From Parapedobacter luteus (GTDB lineage: Bacteria > Bacteroidota > Bacteroidia > Sphingobacteriales > Sphingobacteriaceae), in the NCBI RefSeq assembly GCF_900168055.1, contig NZ_FUYS01000010.1:110390-174389 (forward strand): a DNA stretch of 64,000 nt. The letters run 5' to 3'. Of this stretch, positions 9,586 to 19,400 are shown piece by piece. Under the pieces are notes generated by a model. That model saw only the letters and a program-made list of their open reading frames with translations, ran no database searches and had not been told where the DNA came from. Made by a program: the position numbers and the translations under genes. Position 1 is the first letter of the stretch, and every line of letters begins with the position of its first letter.

Positions 9586-9590
9586 AAAGT

Positions 9591-10742
9591 ATGTTTACAT
9601 CGATATTCAACCAATACGATTGGAACGAGGAGCTGCGGTCTATTTACAATAAGACCGATGCGGAGGTCCGGCGGGCGTTGGCCAGGAAGCAACGGACATT
9701 GGACGACTTCAAGGCGTTGATTTCTCCGGCGGCCGCACCCTATCTGGAGCAGATGGCGCTACTCAGCCAGCAGGCCACACAAAAACGTTTCGGTAAGACC
9801 ATCCAACTGTACGCACCGCTATACCTCTCCAACGAATGCCAAAATATCTGCACCTACTGCGGATTCAGCCTGGATAACCAAATCCCCCGCAAAACGCTAA
9901 CAGCTGCAGAACTGCTGCAGGAATTGCTTGCCGTGAAGGCGATGGGGTATCAGCATATCCTGTTGGTCACGGGCGAGGCCCAGCAACTCGTGGGGATGTC
10001 CTATTTCCGCCAGATGCTCCCCTTGGTGAAACAACATTTCCAGCACATTGCCATGGAAGTGCAGCCATTGGACGAGGCTGACTATGCCGAGCTGCGTGCT
10101 CGGGGCGTGAATACCATCCTCGTCTATCAGGAAACCTACCACCGGGAAGATTACCGGAAGCACCACCCCAAGGGCAAAAAGTCCAACTTCGATTACCGGT
10201 TAGCATGCCCTGACCGTATTGGCCGGGCCGGTATCCATAAAATCGGCATCGGCGCCTTGCTCGGGCTCGATGATTGGCGGACCGATAGCTTTTTTGCGGC
10301 GCTGCACCTGCAATACCTTGAGCGGACGTACTGGCAAAGCAAATTTTCGGTGTCCTTTCCCCGCCTACGTCCCCATGTGGGCGGTCTGCAGCCCAAGTCG
10401 GTCATCACCGACCGGGAATTGGTGCAGCTAATCTGTGCATGGCGGCTGTTCAATGGCGAGGTGGAACTGTCCATGTCTACCCGTGAAAGCCCGCGGTTTC
10501 GCGACAACATCATCAAGCTGGGGATTACGTCCATCAGTGCCGGGTCGAAGACCAATCCCGGTGGTTATGCTGTGGAGCCTCAGAGCCTTGAGCAGTTTGA
10601 GATTGACGACGGGCGCAGTCCGGCCATCATCGCACAGGTCATCAGGGAAGCAGGGTATGAACCCGTCTGGAAGGACTGGGACCACGCGTTGCATGGCGGC
10701 GAAGCCAACGGCAAATTCCCGTTACCGGAAGAAATTGGTTAA
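9591..10742 (+). CDS. thiH: 2-iminoacetate synthase
   Basis: A 383-residue radical SAM enzyme that cleaves tyrosine to dehydroglycine and p-cresol for thiazole formation. The SAM cluster motif is CQNICTYCGF (CX3CX2C), followed by LLVTGEAQ, MEVQPLDEADYAELRARG, VLVYQETYHREDYRKHHPKG and FPRLRPH, all typical of ThiH. This is the anaerobic-type route, in contrast to ThiO oxidase. The ATG at 9591 is five bases after thiG; the frame opening at 9486 would overlap thiG. Confidence 0.95.
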   Translation: MFTSIFNQYDWNEELRSIYNKTDAEVRRALARKQRTLDDFKALISPAAAPYLEQMALLSQQATQKRFGKTIQLYAPLYLSNECQNICTYCGFSLDNQIPRKTLTAAELLQELLAVKAMGYQHILLVTGEAQQLVGMSYFRQMLPLVKQHFQHIAMEVQPLDEADYAELRARGVNTILVYQETYHREDYRKHHPKGKKSNFDYRLACPDRIGRAGIHKIGIGALLGLDDWRTDSFFAALHLQYLERTYWQSKFSVSFPRLRPHVGGLQPKSVITDRELVQLICAWRLFNGEVELSMSTRESPRFRDNIIKLGITSISAGSKTNPGGYAVEPQSLEQFEIDDGRSPAIIAQVIREAGYEPVWKDWDHALHGGEANGKFPLPEEIG

Positions 10743-10755
10743 GTTTGCCTTGAAT

Positions 10756-11793
10756 ATGGCACAGCAACTGACGCAAACGGAAATCCATTATTTCGACCGC
10801 CACCTGAAATTATCCGGCTTCGGGCGGGAAGCCCAGCAGCGCCTGAAAGCCGCCCGTGTATTGGTTGTGGGGGTAGGGGGGCTGGGATGCCCCGTGTTGC
10901 AATACCTGGCCATGGCCGGCATAGGGCACCTCAGCGTCATCGATGCCGACACGGTAAGTTACCACAACCTGCACCGGCAGGTGCTGTTTTCGCCAGGCGA
11001 TGTCGGGAATAACAAAGCCGAAACGGCCGTGCGGCGGTTGGCCGCCCAGCAGCCGCTTGTCCGGTTCACTGCCTATGCCGAAGCGCTGTCAACCAGCAAT
11101 GCACTGTCGCTCGTCGGCGCGCATGACCTGGTGATTGACGGCACGGACAACTTTGAAACCCGGTATTTGGTCAACGATGCCTGCGTCATCCAAGGCGTGC
11201 CGTTCGTGTCGGGCGCTATCGACCGCTACACGGGGCAGGTGTCGGTATTTAATTATGCGGGAGGGCCCACCTACCGCTGCCTGTACCCTGAGCCGCCGGC
11301 CGAATGCGGCTCATGTGCCATCGATGGCGTGCTCAACGTGTTGCCGGGCATCATCGGTACCCTGATGGTTAATGAAGCCCTTAAAGTGTTAGGGGGGTAT
11401 GGCGAAGTGCTGGCAGGCAGGTTGCTTTTGGTGGATATCCGCGGCAACGGTTATCAGCAGTTCAGCTTTTCAGCCGTTGAGGAAAACAAGCATATCCAGG
11501 CATTACAGACGAGCTATGTCCCGGAAGCGGAGTCCGGGGGAAGGCCTGTTGAAGTGAGTGCTCTGCCCGGTGGCGCTTTGTTGGTGGACGTACGGGAAGC
11601 GTGGGAGTACGAAGAAGGTCACGCGGATGACCACATTAACATTCCGCTTCATGAATTGCCGCAGCGTGCGGCCGAATGGGCCGGTAATGACCGGACGGTT
11701 GTTTTTTACTGCACCACGGGGAAGCGCAGCCGTATGGCCGTGGAGGTGGCCAAGAAACATGGCATCGCCGCAATTGCAGAGCGGTTGGGGTAA
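10756..11793 (+). CDS. thiF: ThiF/MoeB-type adenylyltransferase fused to rhodanese domain
   Basis: A 345-residue E1-like enzyme that adenylates the C-terminus of ThiS. N-terminal domain: FDRHLKLSGFG, VLVVGVGGLGCPVLQYLAMAGIG, DADTVSYHNLHRQ, and DGTDNFETRYLVND with the catalytic Asp. A C-terminal rhodanese domain starts near residue 265 (LLVDVREAWEYEEGH) with the persulfide Cys in FYCTTGKRS, so activation and sulfur transfer are on one chain. The zinc site is largely lost: TYRC replaces CYRC, and the C-terminal CxxC pair is absent. The Cys of GSCAIDGV is kept. Last gene of the operon; the convergent addB-like gene ends seven bases away. Confidence 0.88.
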   Translation: MAQQLTQTEIHYFDRHLKLSGFGREAQQRLKAARVLVVGVGGLGCPVLQYLAMAGIGHLSVIDADTVSYHNLHRQVLFSPGDVGNNKAETAVRRLAAQQPLVRFTAYAEALSTSNALSLVGAHDLVIDGTDNFETRYLVNDACVIQGVPFVSGAIDRYTGQVSVFNYAGGPTYRCLYPEPPAECGSCAIDGVLNVLPGIIGTLMVNEALKVLGGYGEVLAGRLLLVDIRGNGYQQFSFSAVEENKHIQALQTSYVPEAESGGRPVEVSALPGGALLVDVREAWEYEEGHADDHINIPLHELPQRAAEWAGNDRTVVFYCTTGKRSRMAVEVAKKHGIAAIAERLG

Positions 11794-11799
11794 TTGCCG

Positions 11800-14697
11800 T
11801 TATTCGTCTTCCGCCGGGTGAGGCATCCCGATAAACTCCCGGTACGGGTCGTTGGGATAATGCACCGCATCAGGATTATGGCGGAAGGGAATGTCCGGGT
11901 TGAACAGCTCCTCCAGCGTCTGCCGCAGGAATACCTCGAATTGGGCTTTGATATCTTCCAATGCTGCACCTTCGGCAAGGTACCGCCCGCCCCGCCCGCT
12001 CATGTAAAACAGCGGCCCTTCTTTGCGTAGCCTGCGGGCAATGTACAGGTTGGGCTCCACGCCGCGCTTGCCTGTTACCTGCTCATACACATAGGTATAA
12101 AACAATGTCTGGATCATCGCCTTATTGCTCTTGGCCGATGCCGGTGCGAACAGCGTGTCCAGTCCATTGTATTTCACCTCGTCGCGCCCCGTTTTGTAGT
12201 CTACGATGCGCGTTTTGCCATTCACTTCATCCACCCGGTCAATAATGCCGTATAGCCGCACCGTGCGGGGCTGGCCCTGCACCGTAATGGGAAAGGCAAA
12301 GGAATAATCGCGCTCGTTTTCCAGCTCCACGATGCGCAGCGGGGCCACGTGCGTGGCATCATAATGCAGGAACACCGCGGCATACTCTTCGGCGACCTTG
12401 AGCAGGATGCGCTGCATGCTGTTGGGCGTTTGTATCCTTCCGGCCTCGCCGTATAGTTCCTTTGACAGCGCTTGCAGGCAGGTACGCGGCAACGCCTTAA
12501 TTTGCTGGCGGATGCCTTGAGCCGTGATGGGGTCGTTCTCCGCTTTCAGCTGGGTATACGCATCCTCCATCGCCCGGTGCACCACGGAGCCCAGTCGGTT
12601 TAGCTCAAATTCCTCCGTCACCCTGGGCGGTTCCTTGATGCCTGCTACATATTTGAGGAAAAACAGCAAGGGCGATTGCAGGTAGGTGGTCAGCGCTGAG
12701 GCCGAGAGCTTCGGCCGGTCTGGGTTCGTATCGTCCAGGTAGCGGCTCAGCTTGTGCCACGCCGCCCCGGTTTTCGGCAGGTTGAGCGAAGGCGGTGCGG
12801 ATATCGTTTTGATGGGTTGCTGCTGGCTGCGGTGGGCAAACGCAAACCGGCTTTCAAAAGCCAGCTGGCGTACAAACCGGCTCACCTCGCCGCTGTTGCT
12901 GTCATCCACCACGGCATTGTATACCACGGTAATGCGCCTGGGGTGGTGCAGCAAGCGGTAAAACAGGTATGCCGAGAGGGCATCCTGGTTTTCCAGCACC
13001 GGCAGCCCATGTGCGCGTCGGATGGAGTCGGGAATAAAAGTAGGCGCCGCCGTGATGTTGGGCAATGTCCCCTCGTTCGCTCCCACGACATACACTTCAT
13101 CAAAGTCGAGGCAGCGGCTTTCCAGCAGCCCCATAATCTGGATGCCTTTTAACGGTTCGCCTTCGATGGGAGCCGACACGCCTTGGAGCGCCTTCCGGAT
13201 GAGTGCACACAGGAAAGGCATCGGCAATTCAGGGTGGTTGGCCAGCCCTTCCTGCAGCAGATTGAGCGCTTTCTTCACCGCCAGGATGAGCACGGCTTCC
13301 ATATGCCGCAGGGTATCGGTACGCTGGCGGTGGTGTAGCACGCCGTCCAATAAGACGTGCAGTGCCTGGAGCACGGCCTCATTGCTGCTATGCAGAACGA
13401 AGAAGGCCGGATAGCTGCCTGACTTCAGCCGGAGTTCAGCGGCGGGCACTTCAAGCCATTCGTTGGCGGTTATCTGTTCTTGCAGCGCCATCCGCTCTTC
13501 AAGCGATATACCGCTAAGCGGGTGGGTGAGCATGGCTTCCACGTCTAGGTGATGCACGAAACGGCCTTGATTGGCAGCCAGCTGCTGCTGGACGGCCAGC
13601 CACCCGTCGATGTACCCGAACAAGGTAGACTGCATGAGTGGATAGCCCATGGTCACGTTAAAATCCAGGCCATCCGGCAAACTTTGCAACACCGGAATCA
13701 ACAGGCTCTCATCAGCGAGGATGACGGCCGTGCTGGTGGGCGCCTCACGGTCCGCCGCCCGGTCGGCCAACAAGTTCGGCAGGAGTTTGGCCTGTGCCAC
13801 CTTGCCCGCGGTAGCCAACAGCTCAATGCGGTCGGTTTTTGCGCCCAATACGGCCGGGAAATCGCCCAGCGCATTCCGAAGGCCGTATTGCCGGATATTT
13901 TTGCGGAGGAAGAGCCCAGCCTCCTGCAACTCGTCATCGAGGTAGTAGCTGTCTGCGTCGAAATAGAACAACGCCTTTCCGGCGTCTTGCCACCGGGTGA
14001 ACAGGCTTGCTTCGCAACGGTTGAGCGCGTTGAAGCCTACAAATGCGGCCTGTTTATATGCCGCAAGGAAATTAGGGTTGGCGGCGCGCCCCTCCACGAG
14101 GTCGCGGTAAATGCCAGCCGTTGTGGCCAGCCGCTGGCGGGCCAATTCTTCTTTGAACCGTTGGTACAGCCGCGGCAGGCGCCCCCACAGCTGCAGAAAT
14201 TTCTGCTGGATGGCCGTTTGTTTGCCCACGGAAAACGACTCCCAAAACTGCCGCATAAACCGCTGCTGTTCGGCCGAGAGGTGGGGGAAGCGCTGCTGAA
14301 GCAGGGCGATGTCGCGCAGCTCGGCGTAAACTTCTTCCGGCTGCACGAGGTCATAGTCCAGCTGGGCAAAATCACTCAGGATGGTTTCGGCCAGGGGATA
14401 AAACTCATCCGGCGACTCCTCGGGCCGTCCCTCCTCCCGCAGCAATCCGTTATGCAGGCCATGCAGGACAAAAAATTGGGTGAGCGGACTGGCTTCCGGC
14501 AGGGAAGCCGACTGCCGAAGAAATTCCTGGATGGTAAAAAATGACGGACTCCAAAGCGGCTTGCCCGACAGGTCGGCCAGGTGCTTCCGCAGGAATACGA
14601 TGGGACGCTTGTTGGTCAGCACGACAGCCACGTCTTTCAGGTCATCGCCAAAGCGCGATAATAAATCTGCTGCAACTTGTCTGAGGAATGGGGGCAT
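11800..14697 (-). CDS. addB: AddB-like PD-(D/E)XK nuclease subunit
   Basis: A 965-residue protein resembling the nuclease subunit of AddAB (RecBCD-type) double-strand-break processing. The C-terminal RecB-family nuclease has LSASALTTYLQSPLLFFLKY, LGSVVHRAMEDAY and the catalytic DYK in RIVDYKTGR (about 834). The N-terminus (VAVVLTNKRPIVFLRKHL) has the shape of an AddB helicase core but no GxxGxGKT Walker A, and I see no four-Cys Fe-S cluster, so it is probably a non-translocating scaffold plus nuclease. A motor partner with addA motifs lies 1.7 kb upstream on the same strand. The gene is GC-rich (one sampled line about 62 percent). Confidence 0.82.
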   Translation of the reverse strand: MPPFLRQVAADLLSRFGDDLKDVAVVLTNKRPIVFLRKHLADLSGKPLWSPSFFTIQEFLRQSASLPEASPLTQFFVLHGLHNGLLREEGRPEESPDEFYPLAETILSDFAQLDYDLVQPEEVYAELRDIALLQQRFPHLSAEQQRFMRQFWESFSVGKQTAIQQKFLQLWGRLPRLYQRFKEELARQRLATTAGIYRDLVEGRAANPNFLAAYKQAAFVGFNALNRCEASLFTRWQDAGKALFYFDADSYYLDDELQEAGLFLRKNIRQYGLRNALGDFPAVLGAKTDRIELLATAGKVAQAKLLPNLLADRAADREAPTSTAVILADESLLIPVLQSLPDGLDFNVTMGYPLMQSTLFGYIDGWLAVQQQLAANQGRFVHHLDVEAMLTHPLSGISLEERMALQEQITANEWLEVPAAELRLKSGSYPAFFVLHSSNEAVLQALHVLLDGVLHHRQRTDTLRHMEAVLILAVKKALNLLQEGLANHPELPMPFLCALIRKALQGVSAPIEGEPLKGIQIMGLLESRCLDFDEVYVVGANEGTLPNITAAPTFIPDSIRRAHGLPVLENQDALSAYLFYRLLHHPRRITVVYNAVVDDSNSGEVSRFVRQLAFESRFAFAHRSQQQPIKTISAPPSLNLPKTGAAWHKLSRYLDDTNPDRPKLSASALTTYLQSPLLFFLKYVAGIKEPPRVTEEFELNRLGSVVHRAMEDAYTQLKAENDPITAQGIRQQIKALPRTCLQALSKELYGEAGRIQTPNSMQRILLKVAEEYAAVFLHYDATHVAPLRIVELENERDYSFAFPITVQGQPRTVRLYGIIDRVDEVNGKTRIVDYKTGRDEVKYNGLDTLFAPASAKSNKAMIQTLFYTYVYEQVTGKRGVEPNLYIARRLRKEGPLFYMSGRGGRYLAEGAALEDIKAQFEVFLRQTLEELFNPDIPFRHNPDAVHYPNDPYREFIGMPHPAEDE

Positions 14698-14728
14698 GCC
14701 GGGAATCTGGAGTTTAACGTTCGCCGAG

Positions 14729-14736
14729 CAAACATA
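14729..14736 (-). promoter_or_regulatory. -7 box for addB-like gene
   Basis: On the minus strand this is TATGTTTG, fitting TAnnTTTG, 31 bases before the ATG at 14697. Confidence 0.5.
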
Positions 14737-14874
14737 ATGAAAATCGTTTACAAATTAACGGGCAATTGTCTTCGTTCAACCACCCATTGCAACGACCACT
14801 CCGGACGCGGGTTACAGGCGGTCGCCCTTAAGGCCGATTTGCGGCAGCAAGGAAGTTTCTGTACCTTTAAAGCC

Positions 14875-15459
14875 ATGGATAACTTTTTGGCTGCTTTGCG
14901 AAAATATGTGCCGATATCCGAAGAGGATGCGGCATATTTCTATTCTTTTTTCAAGAAGAAGCAGTATCAACGCGGAGAATTATTGCTTAAGGAAGGCGAG
15001 GTGGCTCATGAAGTGTTTTTTGTGATGAAAGGCGCGTTGCGTCAATATTTCTTCAATGAGCGCGGTGATGAACGAACATGTAACTTTACTTTTGAGCATC
15101 AGTTTGTGACCGATTTGGAGAGTTTTTCAAGGCAGGCGAAATCGGCCACGCATATTATTGCCTTAGAGCCTGCAGCTTGTCTGGTGTTGACTTGCGAGGA
15201 TGCCGTAACCTGCCTTAAGGAGTCGCCGGCTGTAGCCTCGCTGTTCGGCCTGATTGTCGAAAATTTAGCTACTGATACTATCCGGCGGATTCGATCGCTT
15301 TTGTCCAAAACGCCCGAAGAGCAGATTGAAGAACTGACGAAGACAAACCCCGAGATGCTGCGGCGCGTGCCGCAGCGGTATATCGCCCAATATCTTGGCG
15401 TGGCACCCGAAAGCCTCAGCAGAATTAGAAAACGGATGATTGCCAATCAAAAATCTTAA
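14875..15459 (+). CDS. Crp/Fnr-family transcriptional regulator
   Basis: A 194-residue protein with an N-terminal cyclic-nucleotide-binding-like beta roll (KKQYQRGELLLKEGEVAHEVFFVMKGALRQYF, then FVTDLESFS) and a C-terminal winged helix (RYIAQYLGVAPESLSRIRKRM). Short Bacteroidetes proteins of this type are common one-component regulators; the cAMP-contacting residues are not conserved enough to claim a ligand. It starts at 14875, where family similarity begins, with the NAD-dependent epimerase gene 57 bases downstream on the same strand. The pair sits between the addB- and addA-like genes. Confidence 0.88.
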   Translation: MDNFLAALRKYVPISEEDAAYFYSFFKKKQYQRGELLLKEGEVAHEVFFVMKGALRQYFFNERGDERTCNFTFEHQFVTDLESFSRQAKSATHIIALEPAACLVLTCEDAVTCLKESPAVASLFGLIVENLATDTIRRIRSLLSKTPEEQIEELTKTNPEMLRRVPQRYIAQYLGVAPESLSRIRKRMIANQKS

Positions 15460-15492
15460 CCCAAGTCATCGTCCGAGATAAATACCGCACCG

Positions 15493-15500
15493 TAGTTTTG
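15493..15500 (+). promoter_or_regulatory. -7 box for epimerase gene
   Basis: TAGTTTTG fits TAnnTTTG and lies 16 bases before the ATG at 15517, suggesting that the epimerase gene can be transcribed separately from the Crp/Fnr gene. Confidence 0.5.
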
Positions 15501-15516
15501 TATAAAATTAATTGGT

Positions 15517-16461
15517 ATGCAAACGATATTAGGTTCTGGGGGAGCAATCGGTAACCTGTTGGCGAAGGAACTGACGGCGTTCACCTCAAAGGTAAGACTG
15601 GTCGCCCGCAATCCCACACGCGTAAATGAAAATGACGAGTTATTCCCTGCAGATTTATTGGATGCCTCGCGGGTATCGGAAGCCGTTGCAGGCTCGGATG
15701 TGGTATATCTGACAGTCGGATTGCCTTATGACAGCCGGGTATGGCAGCGCCAATGGCCGACGGTAATGCAGCATGTGATCGATGCCTGCTTAGCGCATCA
15801 GAGCCGGTTGGTGTTTTTCGATAATGTATACATGTATGATAAAGACAGTATCCCACATATGACCGAGAAGAGCCGGATAGATCCGCCTTCCAGGAAGGGA
15901 AAAGTGCGCGCGCAATTGGTGCGTATGATTGATAAAGCTATGGCTGATCAGTCGTTGCGAGCACTCATTGCACGAAGTGCCGATTTCTATGGACCGGACG
16001 CTAGTAACGGGTTGCTCAATCTGCTGGTGCTGGAGGATATGGCGAAAGGAAAGAAACCCAAATGGCAAGGCGACGTTCACAAAATCCATTCGTTTACCTA
16101 TACGCCCGATGCGGCAAAAGCTACGGCGATTTTAGGGAATACCGCCGGTGCATACGGCCAGGTATGGCACCTGCCTACCTCGGCCGAGCGGTGGACCGGC
16201 CAGCAATTTATCGAAACAGCGGCTGCCCTGTACGGCACGAAGCCGGCATGTATGCTGCTGCGGCCATGGATGCTGCGGTTTGGCGGGCTTTTTAGCCGGA
16301 CAATTGCTGAGTTGGTAGAGATGCAATATCAGTACAACCAGCATTATTTTTTTGACAGTGAACGGTTTTGCCGCGAATTCGGGTTTACACCGACAACCTA
16401 TGAGGCGGGAATGAAGGCGGTGCTGGCCTCCCGCTATTCAGACTTCCACCAACGTGCCTAA
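15517..16461 (+). CDS. NAD-dependent epimerase/dehydratase (atypical SDR)
   Basis: A 314-residue Rossmann-fold protein. The nucleotide-binding motif is TILGSGGAIGNLLAKEL; DLLDASRVSEAVAGSDVVYLTVG and VFFDNVYMYD follow. The classical SDR YxxxK is not obvious, so it is better placed with atypical extended SDRs (NmrA/epimerase-like) common in Bacteroidetes beside regulators. Substrate unknown. Its last 24 bases overlap the convergent addA-like gene. The adjacent Crp/Fnr gene may control it. Confidence 0.8.
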   Translation: MQTILGSGGAIGNLLAKELTAFTSKVRLVARNPTRVNENDELFPADLLDASRVSEAVAGSDVVYLTVGLPYDSRVWQRQWPTVMQHVIDACLAHQSRLVFFDNVYMYDKDSIPHMTEKSRIDPPSRKGKVRAQLVRMIDKAMADQSLRALIARSADFYGPDASNGLLNLLVLEDMAKGKKPKWQGDVHKIHSFTYTPDAAKATAILGNTAGAYGQVWHLPTSAERWTGQQFIETAAALYGTKPACMLLRPWMLRFGGLFSRTIAELVEMQYQYNQHYFFDSERFCREFGFTPTTYEAGMKAVLASRYSDFHQRA

Positions 16462-19400
16462 CATTCCATAATACACATACCCTTTCACGTCAGGCATGCC
16501 CATTTCTCGGAGCGTCAGCATGTAATCGGATACTTGCCTGCGGTGTGCATCGTCTTCGTGCTGCGTAAATTTGAAGTCCACCACGATGGTTTCATCCGGC
16601 CTTACCAGCACCTTGTCAGGGCGCATGGTGCGGCCATTCGGCAGGATGATGCTCCGCTCGTTCCAGTGCTCATAGTCACCGCTGAACCACTGGGCCAGTT
16701 GCGGGTGGCTCAAGGTCGACAATGCGAGGGTACGTACGTCCGCCCGATCCTCTTCCATGAGCATGCCCTCCGTCTGCAATGCGTCCAAATGCGCGTCCAA
16801 ATCCGCTGCCGAAACCAGTCCGGCCATCAGCTCATGCAACAATTGCCCCTGGCGTTTGGCGGCATCCAGCCGTACGATGTCCAGTTCGGCCTGTATCTCC
16901 GGCCGGACCAGCTCCTCCTTCAGCCGCGCGGAGGCGGGGTAGTAGGCAAAAGACCAGCCGTCGGGCGCGGGGGCTTCGGTTACGCGGGTATCCGGTGCTG
17001 GAACGTCACCCACCTGGATGCCGCTGCGGAACGCCACTTCCAGTTCATCCGCAATGCCGGGCAATACCTCAAGCAGCAGGTCACCGGCAAGCAGTGTGTT
17101 GATTTCGCTATCGCCTTTCTTGCCGGGAGCGGTAACATAGAGGTGTTTGCGCGTGCGGGTAGTGGCTACGTAAAGTGTGTTGAGGGCATCCATGTAGTTG
17201 AACAGCATCTCTTCGAAATATGCTTGGTATAGGCGCGACTTGCCAAGGTCGCTCTTGTACTTGACGGGGGTTTTGTGCAGCAGCGCATAGGGCGTGTCTT
17301 CGGTACCTACCCAGAAATTGCCGTTGGTACGCCCGTCGATGGGCCAGCTGCAGAAGGGAATCATCACCACATCAAACGCCAGTCCCTTGGATTTATGGAT
17401 GGTCAAGACCTCTACGGCGTCTGACCCGCCCGCGGCAGGTAGTGCCCGGTCGATGCCATCCTCTTCCCAGTAAGTGAGGAATGCCGGTATTCCGCGCTCG
17501 CCAGTGGCCGTAAACGCGGCAATGAGGTCGCGGAAGGCAAAGAGGTAGGGAAGGCTTTCCTCGTTTTTCTGCAGCCCATATGCCACGATAAGCGACTCGA
17601 TGAGTTCGGCCAGCGGCAACTGCGACCATGCCTCCCAATTGCTGCACAGCGGTTCGGGCAGCAGTCCCGCCAGTTCCGTGGGCTTGCAGGTGCTTATCCG
17701 CGTCCAGTCATCCGGCAATACTGCTTCGCCCGGGCGGAGCAGTTGGCTGTACAGGTGCACACAGTTGGCTGTATACAATGCCGCGTCGGGCAGTTTACCT
17801 ACCAACGCGCGCAGGGTGTCTACCAGCAGCCGGATGGCAGGGTGATTGGCCAGGGCCAGCGCATCGCCCGATATCACGTCAAATGTCAAGGACGCTTCCC
17901 GTTGTTTATCGAGCAGGTACTGGATGACTTCCCGGGCTTCGTTGTTGGTGCGTACGAGGATGCCGATTTGCCCCGGCCGGTAGGTGCCCGCGGACAGCCA
18001 GCCGATGAGCGTACCGGCCAACCGGGTGAGTGCTTCTTCCTTCACTGCGCTGGCGCGGTGGTTGTTGCTCGTTACATCGATGAATTCCACCTGTACGGTA
18101 CCGCCTGGCTTCTTTGCGCTGGACGGTAGTTGCTGGTGGCTATCCCGGTAAGCCCGGATGATGGTATCGTGGTTGCCGGAGGGTTTCCACCAGCGTGCAT
18201 ATTGCTCTTCGCCCAGTTCGGTGAGGATACGGTCATTGAGGCGTTGCTGCAGCCACTGGGGGGCACGTTCGAAAATGCGGTTGTTGAAGGCCACAATGTT
18301 GGCATGGCTGCGGTAATTGACTTCCAGTGTTTCATTGCGGATGAGTGCAGCGGTATCCGTTACGTTGAATGCCGTGCCGATCTGCTGCTCCGCACGGTCC
18401 AGCAGGATGCGCCAGTCGCCATTGCGCCAGCGGTAGATACTTTGCTTGACATCCCCCACGATGAGGTGTTCGGCATGTCGGCCCGATGCATTTCCCATGG
18501 CGTTGATGAGCAGCGGGCGCAGGTTGTCCCATTGCTTGCGCGACGTGTCCTGAAATTCATCGAAGAGAAAATGGCGGAAGCGGTTGCCCGTCTTTTCCCA
18601 GATGAAGGTCGGGTCGCCCGACTCATTAACGCCGATGTTATTGAGCAGTATCTGCGCATCACTGATGAGCTGGGCGCCGTTATCCCGGCGCCATTCTGCG
18701 AGCAGGGTACTCATTTCTTTTAGGAGGCGCAGGTAATAGAGGTTCTCGTCGATGGCTTTGGCCAGGTAGTAATCCGGGCTTTGCTCCGTGTACAGGTTGT
18801 ACAGCCTTTCCAATACCGGGTTCAGCTTGCCATACAGCGAAGCCATCTGCCCCGTCAACCCGCCTTTCTGCCATTCATCCGGGTTGTGGATGTACTTCTC
18901 CAGTTTTTTAACGGTATCGTGCGGGTTCTGCGCTGAGAGGCTGGCCAGCTTACCCAGCTGGTTGCGCGACTTCCCCGCCATATCCATCACATCCACACCC
19001 GAGGCGGCGAAGGTATCGGCGGCCATTTTGAGCAGCTGCTCAAAAGCATCCTCAAACTGCTTGATGGCCGCTTTGCAGTAGCTGTCCAAGCTGGCAAACA
19101 GCTCCTGTTCGGGGATGTCCGCTACCGCCTTGTCGAAGTCCTGGAAATCTTCCTTAAAGATTTCCGAAGCCAGATCGCTCAGCGCCCAGCGGTAGTTCCA
19201 GTTTTCATCCCGGTCTATCCGCACCTGTGCGTAGTCCATGATCCACTGCAGCAGGTCCGGGCGCTCGTCCAGCAGGCGGTTGAGGCGGAGCACGAGGTCG
19301 GCTTTGACCTTGCGGATGTTCATTTCCAGTTTATATCCCGCGTCGATACCCAGTTCGAACGTGAAGCCGCGGATAACCTTCTGCGTAAACCCATCGATGG

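Noticed and set aside
13549..14544. 331-codon frame antisense to addB
   Set aside because: Shadow of a GC-rich coding strand; no promoter, family motif or plausible composition.
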